Shown here in pieces: positions 26,401-37,606 of a stretch of DNA of 64,000 nucleotides (position 1 is the first letter of the stretch; each line of letters begins with the position of its first letter). The stretch comes from Eunapius fragilis (lineage: Eukaryota; Porifera; Demospongiae; Spongillida; Spongillidae): NCBI GenBank assembly GCA_963681505.1, contig OY811990.1:244679-308678 (forward strand), in the 5' to 3' direction. The notes under the pieces are model-generated. The model had not been told where the DNA came from, made no database searches, and saw nothing but the letters and a program-made list of their open reading frames with translations. Position numbers and translations under genes: made by a program.

Positions 26401-29400
26401 GGGAGATCAGTTAGAGTTAAAAGGTAATAATTTGCGAATGAAGCGTTACCTTGTTTTTCCAGATCCTGACCTATATGTATATGTAATTTTTATGAATTCA
26501 TGTAGTAAGATCCAATAGAAATGGTCTGCCGAATGTGATCTTATGACAAAATGGCATCTACATATTATGTGGGAATGTAAGAACTATGAGGATTGAGAGG
26601 CTGCAGATTCATGGTACATGTACCTCCATGTACCGTGAATCTGCAGCTTGTGTGTGATCGATCCATGCTATTATGTATGAAATCAAAACAATTTTTGATG
26701 GGAAATGCAACAATACTGTATGTGCACTATTTGTAGCAGTTGTATTAGTCGATGACTGTAAATCATTTATTCAATGACTTAAATCGTAGAAAAGGACTGC
26801 AAAAGATCACATCGACTGGCTTATGGAACGAAAACATTTTGAGGTTTGTTATGAGTTTATGTAATCAATAAGGGGAGTTTATTTTGTGTACAGTACAACA
26901 ATCATTAGACAATTTTTTTTGTTGTACGGTACTTACACAACACTGAATAAATTGTCACTGTGGCATAGAAGCTTCTGGATCACCAAGTACATGTACTCTC
27001 TACGTGTGGTATGCACACTTGTAGGAATTGGAATGTGCAGTACAGGCACACTTACCAGTTTAAAATCATTAATGCATCATACCAATGTCAATTCTATACA
27101 TGTTTCTCATGCTGTTTGAACTTAACGAAAGAGGTTGGTGGAAACAATGCAACGATTACATACCAAAGAAAAAGTGCATGGTTTCTGAAGCGACCATGTA
27201 GCTAAAATACATGCCTAAAGAGGAAGGGATGCAAAACGTTTTAGTTTGATTAACCGCTCTTTGTATAATATTATGATGATAAAGTTAAAGTGTAAATTTT
27301 TCTTCAGAGAAAAAAATACAACTTCATTTTAATTAAACTTGTCCGTATTCTGGCTTGATCTGCCAAATATTATAACTTAATGGTGAATTAAATCATTTAT
27401 ACACACATGTTACTTGCCAACTATGTGCGTTGTATTCTACTGGTAATGAATGGCTCATGCATGAGATATTGTACGGTACATGTATGAATTTAGGGCAAAA
27501 AACAAATAATCTATCTGACAAGAAATGCAGGAGTGATTATAATATGTTAGGATTTTACAATGGTGTTATTGTATGGAGCAATAAAATGAAGTGTTGCACT
27601 TGTTTATTATATTAATCATAAACTGACGTCTTCAGCCATTTGATGCTTGAAGACCATGAGCATGTGAAGAAACTATATGATGTACTAATACACAGTTTAT
27701 AACATATTATATCTATTTTTGCACCCAAAAGTACAAATGGAAAGTTTTAATAAAGCCTTGTAGGCAAAAATCGCCTACATGTACAATGAAGGTGCATGGC
27801 CGATCTAACTTTAACAAATGGGATCTATGCATATACATTATTGTGCTTCAATTTAAAATTGTTGTGTGGAAATATTCAGGCAGCATTGCAGTATGCAGAA
27901 AATCCTAGGTTTGCTAGAACTCTTCCTCGTGGGAAAGCCCATGTAAGTTGTAATGTATGTGTGTTCAAAATTGTTAATGTACATCTTATTATTTAGGAGA
28001 TTGGTAGAAAATATATATACCACCTCATGGAATCAAACCAGTTTGATGAGGCAGCTATGTGAGTTTTCCTTTTAATCAGGTTATTACGTACAATGTATGT
28101 AACCTTTGTTTGTTTTAGGAAATGTCCTCAGTTTCTGGGCTCAGATAATAAGGAGATATGGGGGGATGTAATAATGCGCTTCATGGAAAAACATCAGTTG
28201 ATGGTATGTGGGAATCCACAAAGATTTTCCGTGCTCATCAACGTATGGAATTCTACGTGTGTTGTGTAGGCTTTGCATCCATTCATCCCCACAAAAGACC
28301 CACAGCTCAGTCCCACTGTATATGAACTGATCTTGAATGAATTTTTGAAGAAGGCTGCACAAAGTCCTCCTGATGATGTGGAGAGCCAAGTGCTGAACCT
28401 AACAATCCTTTCGGTTTTAATTAGGACTATTTTTTATTAACAGGTACTCATCAAGTTGATTCGTGCTTGGCCACCTACTGTTTATAGTGCCAAGGCAATC
28501 ATCAATGCTGTCCGGGTACGATAGTTACTGCATTTCGTTTGTGTAACAGTTAAGTGTCTGTCCTTAGGAGGTGTTGACCAACAACCCATACAATGCCAAC
28601 CTGCAGAATGTTCTGGCTCTTCTGTATGTTATATGTACACATATGTAGATGTAGCTGCCTTACTTTGCACTTCACAGATATTCAAATGAAGGGATGATTG
28701 AGGAAGCTTTGAAGATCTATCTCGAGTGGGTGGTACATGTACATGTATTAATGTATGGCTAGCGTATTTCATGGTGTTCCTACATGCATTGTAGGTAGTG
28801 TACATGTACATTTCCAAATGTATGTGTACATGAAATTAAGATTTTGGTGTGAATTCATATCTTCACAATGTAATGCAACTGTGTGTTCTACTATGCCTTT
28901 GCATACTCCATGTACCCCCATTGTTAGTAAGGACTGGAAAATTAAGTCTATTAGTTGTATATTGTGTATGGTTTGAGTTATACATGTAAGTCGAAGTTTG
29001 AACCAATGGACATTTAAATGAGATATGAGATGTTTGTACAGCAGTGAAAATGTAAAAATTATAGATAGGAACAATGTGAATGGTATTACATGAGCTACAT
29101 GTGCATGTAGATGTACAGTACATGTATCTCTTTCTGTTTACAATTGTACTGGACTGACGTGCTGCATACACTCGATGGTGTGGTGTGTTGTGAAACATAA
29201 TGAACAGAACTAATCAATAGCGACAGTACCCTTTTACGTACACTGTACATACCGAATTTGAAGCGATTTGATCGCTCCTATCTGAAGATGTGGTCGTTTG
29301 TAACCTTATATTGGTCCTTGTAACATCGGTACCCCATATGAGTGAGTCATCAAAATACATATTATACATATAGCAATAGTGTGGTATGTTGTGTTACTAT

Positions 29401-32400
29401 AACGGGGACAGCATTGAGGAAGTATATTGAAATGTGATGGTCAAATTAAGCGGAAATATCATAGTCCATGCACTGGTAGATAGGATTTTAATCTGCAATA
29501 TTCAGATAAAACCTCTCTCTTATTTTATCACTGTTGAGAGCTTCAATTTTTCAAGTAAAAATATTGTTAATTATTTAAAGAATCAATTTGGTACCGGGTT
29601 GATCTCTTTCGACTGTAGTTGGTTTCAATGGGATTTGAGGCATCCATTACAGTTTCTCCAGTGCTCCATTCTCAAACTACACAATTCTTACGTTTTAACT
29701 CTTTTTATGTAGCTTACGTAAACATGCGGTAACAAAACAAGAATTGAAGTTGCTTCATAACTGCCCCATTAAAGAGAAAATAATTATTTCCAGTGAGAGG
29801 TCAAGGCTCGAGTACACTTTACATGTAGGTACCCATTTACTATGAAGGGACTAGCAAAACGTGAGCTACCTCAATTATTTCATTTATTCATTGTTGTTTT
29901 TGCAACCACATGTTGACACAAGCTACGTAAAATGGGCAAAAACTTAATTTAACATGTCATTTGAGAACGGAACACGGAAAAAAGATGCAGAAAAGGTAAT
30001 GAATGTCTCAAATCCCATAGAAACCGATTAAAGTAAATTTAAAAAATCAATTGGATTGAATTTGATTGAATTGGATTGAATTTTTACTTGAAAAATTGAG
30101 ACCCTAAACAGTGATGAAATCAGATAAATCTTTATCCCAATATAAGCAAATTAATCTACTAGTGCATGGACCATGATATTTTCGCTTAATTTGACAGTCA
30201 CATTGAAGCAAACTTCCTCGATGCTGTACCCCACTTTAATAGAAACCCGATAACATTAATGTTTTGTATATATATATATATATATGTGGGACAGTGTCCA
30301 GCAGAATCACCCTTGTGATACTTCTTCAAATTTTCCAGGACTAGCAAAAGAAAAGTAACACTTGCATTGAAATGTGTGGCTAATTGTAAATTCAGTGTCA
30401 TATAACTTTATGATGTATAGCCCAATTTTGGATGCGTAAGGTCCATGTGATAGAAGCTCTTTGGAGTTCACAGAAAATTGAAAACTTGAAAAACTACCCA
30501 GAAGGGTCATTTTGCTAGATACTGTCCCATATATCTGTAGTTTGCGGCCCTGTTGATACTGATCTACATTTATCTCAATTATTTTGCCTTTTATGAAAAT
30601 ATACCTCTAGCTATGCAAAGTGTGTGCACATTTTCTTGCCCGCTTCATGGCAATGATTTGTTCACCTCACATGCCTTGGATGGGGATGTGGTGTAGCATG
30701 ATGTGTTGAAAATAGGAAGGTGAATCCATGGTACTTCTATAAATGATACAAAGGTTTTGTGTGGCTGTTCCATATGGACCCATGTATATATGAACTAATG
30801 AATAAGGAATATCTACTGCTAAACATAAAGTTGCATCAAAAACCATGTACATACAGTGTGTATGTGATACCTCCGTGCAAAGTGCCAATATTGTTATATT
30901 CTAATACATATGAATTACATGCGTATATAAATAAACATGCCCTTAACATGCCCTTAACGTTAATTGGTTGTCTTTATAGTTCTGTGTGAAAATTCTGAGT
31001 ATTCATTGTTCTTTGTGCACTCAGTATATATTGTTCATTTTCAGACAAAAGGAAATTTTTGTTTTCGAGCTCATTCGGCAGAAAAAGTTATACCACGCTC
31101 TACTGGACAATCTAAACAAGCTGCTGGAACTAAGTGTAGAGGCACGTTTAGCACATAGCCCACTTACATGTAATATAAGGTAATGTTTAATTGCAGTCGA
31201 CTGTCAAGCTCCTGATTGAATGTCATGAAGAGTTGCCAGTGAGTGGATCAATGAGTTGTATGTTGCAAGTGTACCTTTGTTTTAATGTGAACCATGTGAT
31301 CAAGGATTACTGTGCATTGCTGTGACTATTGAGAAGTTGTGGTAGTATTTCCAGAAGCAAGTACATACTTGCATGTACTGTACATACATGTACATATATA
31401 GCACATTGTTTATTGTAATATTCACAAAATGCGTACATAATTGAACACTGTTAAGTTGAGCTTCCCTTTTTATTAATGATTGTCTCAAGTACATGTACAA
31501 TGTACATGTAGTTTCCCTCCTATGCAACTAAAGTGTAGAAGTGAACCACTTTGGTTAAAGGATGTACATATAGATGTGTTTGTCCACACTTCCGTACATG
31601 TAGTTGTGTTTTAACTCTGTGATGGAAAGTAGAGCTTATAACAATAAACTTGGAATGTTACTAAATACTTTTACGTGTACATGTAAGCCACACTACAATT
31701 GAGATGCAATATTGTTATGTTCAAATGAGCGTTTGCATTTGTTCATGTGCATGTGGGAGCTGAAATGTGCATATACACTTCACCATCAACAATCATGACA
31801 GGATGCACCCACTAGGAAAAATCATAAACATAACTGCTTTTGTCTCTTCCAATTCAGACTTTGTTTGAAAAGTCATTGTCATTATTTTAATTTGTGTGTG
31901 TTCTTCTAGGCCAGTAAAGTGGTGCAGCAAATGGATCTCATACATGCAAATGAAGAATTCCTTCATATGGTGAGAGTTGCATTATCTCCAAGGATTGTTC
32001 AAGTGCCACCAGTGCATGTACATGTAGTCATGACTAGAGCTTTGTACTTAGTAGCTATTGCATGCTTATCATTTTACTATAACATGTACATGTATGTATA
32101 CATGTATAAGTATTACACAGTGATATGTAGTTTCTAATATCATTATACATGTGTTCACATTAATTTTTCATCATTCCAACTAAATTACTGAGCAGCCAGT
32201 TTGCCTGCTCTTAGTTTCCTCCAATAACCACTATTCACCTGATTTTCCTTTATGTATTCAGGACATGGTTTGTGTAGGGTACAGATGTGTTTCCACTTGA
32301 TACATCCCTAAGAATATCATTCGTTTATTACTTATGGAGTGTAGTTTCTAAGGTAATAATTTCAAGTGGGGTATCATTTACATGTAAGATGCAACGTTAG

Positions 32401-35400
32401 CCGAAATTTTGGACCAATTTTGAACCAGATCTCTACAATGTTTGGTTAATAATAGATAATTATACTCATGATGTGTGAGAATCAGATTTAAAGTAAATGT
32501 TTGTGCATAAATATTATAAATGCATAGACTAAACATGACTTATGAATTAGCACAATCACGTTCACAACAAAACACATTAGCTAGATGTTATGGTGAGGAA
32601 CTATCACCATAACATTATTATGTGCCCGGGCACATAAGAATCATATTGAGATGGCTAGAGGGCTGGAAAGCACCTTGGACTTGGGGGGTGTTGGTTCTTA
32701 TGGCAAGATGTGAAGCAAGTCGAGAAAAGAACTTGTTTGCCCCAAGCACCATACGATTCTGCTATGTGCAATGGGAATGCATGTCTGCCCCAGCTTTGTG
32801 GCAAACTCACTTCAGAGTGGAATGATGGGTTAACTGGAGGAGTCACTGTATGCTCAAGGCAGTGCATGAAGCCTTCAAAAAATATATAATTGATGATTTA
32901 AATATATATACGTTAGTGAGCCTGAAGATATTTTTTCTTGATGATATTCATATTGACTACTTATTATGTACAGAATGTACTCCTAAAATTGTGGGTTCTG
33001 TGCTTGTTTGTTCTTCGTGAATTGACCTTTATTCATGACATCAGGATAAAGCTCTTAGCTTTCGGCTGACCTGCATCTATTTTTTGTATTGCCCCCAAAA
33101 GGCATAACTAGTATAACACACAGTTGCATTACATTTTGAAGTTATGAATTCACACCAACAATCTTACATTTGTATTGCCCCCAAAATAGTGGGTTCTGCG
33201 TTTGTCCCTTATAAAGGACATTTGTTCTTTATGCAAAACATCAGATTAAGGCTCTTAATTTTTTGGCTATTTTTTCTGTTGCCCCATGTTGTAACTTTAT
33301 ATATTTCTATAGTTCGCCATAGTTACACACGAGCATTGCTTTGGGGTATCGAAATGGAATACCTATATGTAGGCTAAAACAATATTTTCATGTACACCTA
33401 TCATTAATGATCTGGGAGTTTGCTTGAAATAAATATCCATATTGATCACACAAGGATTCTACAACTTTACATATAGGCAATGAGTGTTGAAGTGAATATT
33501 TCACTCTATGCAATCATTTAACTAGGTAATGTCTATATCCTAGTGCTTCTTTCTTAGTGGTTACAATAGTTTAATGGACTGTATGGATTTTTGTTTGTAG
33601 TATCTGGACGGCTTATTTGAAAAAGATTCCAAAGCTGGTGTAGAGTATCATGAGAGACAGGTTGATCTTTATGCAAAGTATGATAAAGGGAAGCTACTGC
33701 GTTTCCTTCGTACGTGCACTGCTGTTCCACTAGAAAAGGTTTGTTGAAGCTTTATAACTGTATTTCTGTGTTAATTTTCTTATTCATTTTCCAGGCATTG
33801 TACATTTGTCAGCAGTATAAGTGTGATGAAGAGATAGTCTACATTCTTCGTATGTTAGAACATCTAATTTGATTTCTAAAATTCAGAAAATGTTTGTGTT
33901 AGGTGAAATGGGAAACCCTAGTGGTGCATTGTTGCACATTATTCAGACGATGGAGGAAGTTGATAAGGTCCACAATGACATTGAATTTGACCGTATTCCA
34001 CAGTTTCATGGTTTAGGCAATTGAGTTTGCAACAGAACAGCAGGATGAAGAGCTCTGGGATTTACTGATAAATGTGTCTGTCAAGCATCCAAAGAAGTCA
34101 GGTAAAATTAAAAATAGTCTTACTTAACAATGTCCATGTATTATTGTACCGTGATATATATGGAAAGCTCTGCGAGACAAATTTGAGCTTTGTGGATTAG
34201 TTTACATACGGCATTGATCAGAATCAAACTTCTTCCTATTTTCAACACTACATACTATGCCTTTAAATATATTGTCTTTATACTGATGTTACGAGGTCTG
34301 ATACTCCAAGGTGCTCCAAACAGCCACATCTTCAGGTATATCATAGGAGGGTTCAGATCATTTCGGAGATTTGATATGCACGTACAGTGTCAAGGTCCTG
34401 TTGCTATTGATTTGAATTTGTACTTAATCCTTTATGCAGATATCGCTGTGCAAAGTGTGTGTACTCAACTTGCTACAATTAATTGTATGGCTGCAGGTGC
34501 CTAATCATTGGCATAAATAGAGTGGGGAGCAGTGCACACAATCTGCACATGTATCTCTCAATAAAGGATTAAGCTTATTGCCTTGTAATGTATTTGGAAT
34601 GGTTTGCAAAAGCAAGTAGGGAGATTGGGTATAGACATGCATCCCTTGCCAAAGTGTAGATACATCAACACTCATTCTAAACATTCAGTATTTCTTACCT
34701 TCAATTTCACTAAGACCATATTCACATTTATCGTTGGACCATCCAATGATTTACGCACCTTTTGGAGCATATCACCTGCTGGCCAGAAGGTATCCACCTC
34801 CAATAATTGCCACCGCTGTTTGAGCACTCATACCTTACTGTATTTACGAATTTTTGTGGTCATTACATCAGATAGGGTAGCCTAGTTTACTGCACAACTG
34901 TGGGCATCCACTGTCCTATTATTAGGAATGAACTTTATCACACTACACACTATCATCATTAATCCAATGGCTTAGTTCTCAAGGCATCCTTACAGGTTCC
35001 TTCTCATCATGGATCGCATCGAAACATAGAGGCAGCCTGAAAGAATCCTCATTAGTGTTTATCTGCCATGTTGCTCACTGCTGCAGACACACAACGATCT
35101 CCTTATCATCAGGACCCTTCAGCCTAGCGGCAAAGTATTTCACTTGACATTAGAGGACAATTCAGCAGAGTAGAATCATTTGGTGGATTTGGTTTTGGAA
35201 AGCTAACCAGTGTTTGCAGACATGACATTTAGTTGTTGATGTTGTAGTCAACCTAATTGGCTATTATATGCAGCCAGTGCAATGATTTTCATGCAGCCAT
35301 GTACTAGTTGTATGTGTCTATGTATGAATGCAATGTTATTGAATGGGAATAAATCAAGTGTAATGGGCATCCTATAAATGTTTAAATGTATCTTGCAAGT

Positions 35401-37572
35401 AGGTAGGGTGAAAAAATGTTTTTGGGGTGTTTTATATTTTGCATTTGATTATCAACTGAAGGAACCTAAGCACTGCTTTTTTTTTTTTCATTTCAGAATT
35501 CATAACTGGTTTGCTGAAAAATGTTGGAACTCACATTGACCCAACTATATTCATTCAGGTGCTTGCAATATTCTTTAGCTGAATTACATTTGCCATGTTA
35601 TTTTGTCTGCAGTTTATTTTTGAATGTTTGTTACATGTACATTTTCTTTACCAAACCTTATTTTTAGAAAATACCTCCCGGAACAAGTATTCCTGATCTG
35701 GGAAATTCCTTGGTAAAGCTTCTGCAGGATGTCCGTGTCCAGGTGAGATATAAAAAAGGTACTGTGTGTCTAGAGAAGTACATTTATCTTACAATGTGGC
35801 AATTATAGTGGTAGTATAGTACATGTAAAGTAGTATCATTAAAGTATTGACCATTTTTACAGTGCCACGTACAATTTCTTGTGTTATTTACAGTAGCTTC
35901 ATTCATCAATGTTAGAACATTTATAAAAATAACTTCTGTGCTGCTGTATATGCACATGTGCAATGTACACATGACAGTTCAAGTGTTCGAACAGGTTATG
36001 AAATCCTGGAAAAGTTTGTACTAAAGTCCGCGACAGCATGGAGGAAGTATATAGAAATGCGGTAGTCTGATGAAGCAGATATATCAAGATCCATGCATCA
36101 ATGGATAGTATTTTTATCTGCGATACCGGGATTATGTATTTACATGATGTTCTTGCTATGTAGAAGCTGAATTTTTCAAGACCAAAGAACATTAATTCTT
36201 TTAATTCCATATTTTAGACTCATTTCGGTACCGCGTTGATTTTTTCTATAGTCTGTTTATATGGGGCTTGAAGTACAAACAGAAATTTTTCGCACATTTT
36301 AACTGTGTTCCGCTCTTAAGCTACACTTTTTGAAGTTTTTTCCCCTACTTTCACCTTTTTACGTGGCTTGTACAATCTGCGGTTGCAAAACCAACCATGA
36401 ATTTTTAACACTTGAAACCCGGCACAACATCACGTCATCAATTGAAGATGGCTGTTTCATGTGAGGACGCGAGCTGTTTAAACTTGAGATACCTGGAGAC
36501 TACAATCGCAGAATTGAAAAGCAAAAGGCCTCGCGCCCTTACAGAGGAACAAAAGCTAGATATTCTCGTTGCATACCACTCGCTGCAAGCCGAAGGTGCC
36601 AAAGAACCGTTGGAAAACCCTGCACAGAAGCCTAAGGGACATTACCAACAACGGGTCTCTGCATTACTTGGTTATTCGACAAAAACAGTCGGGCTGGTGT
36701 ATCGTGATTGGCATCACTATCAGCAGATTCAAGTAGCCATGCCACCCGCCAATCGTCTTTCTAAACAACAGCGCATACCCAAGTCGAATGACGTTCTCCT
36801 TGCGTGCGTACCCTTGTGCGAGAGAAGCGCTCAAGTAACGAACGGGTCGTTGCTCGTCACGTGTTAGATCTGATGAGGCAGCGGAAGTGGCTAGTTGTGG
36901 ACGATCAGTTGGTAATGTCCCTTAGGCTTCTGTGCAGGGTTTTCCAACGGTTCCTTGGCATCATCGGCTTGCAGCGAGTGGTATGCGACGAGAATATCTA
37001 GCTTTTGTTCCTCTGTAATGGCGCGAGGCCTTTGCTTTTCAATTCTGCGATTGTAGTTCCCAGGGATCTCAAGTTTAAACAGCTCGCATGCTCACTTGAA
37101 ACAGCCATCTTCAATAGATGACGTGATGTTGTGCCGGGTCTAAAGTATTAAAAATTCATGGTTGGTTTTGCAACCGCAGATTGATTACAAGCCACGTAAA
37201 AAGGTGAAAGTAGGGGGAAAAACTTCCTCGATGCTGTCGCGGACTTTAATGTTTTCAAGGGCCCAGAAAAGTTTTGCAATATGACTAGCTGTGAATATAT
37301 TTTTGAACGGTTTCACTGCTGATCGACTTAATGCTTAGGGGGCTTGTCCAAACGATTTTTGGAAAAATTAGCGTCATTGTGACGTTGGGGGGGGGGGGGG
37401 ACGCTAAGAAAATTTATTATCCGCAAGTGTTGTTTTTATATATATAACGGAACATCTACAGCTCTAAGTAACTAATAGCTGCAGTGGCAGGCCAGCAGTT
37501 CAGTATGTCTATTCAGACTACACTTTTCTTCGGAGTAGTGAAAAATGAGAGCAAAAACTCAAATGACGTTAA

Positions 37573-37606
<34 letters not shown>

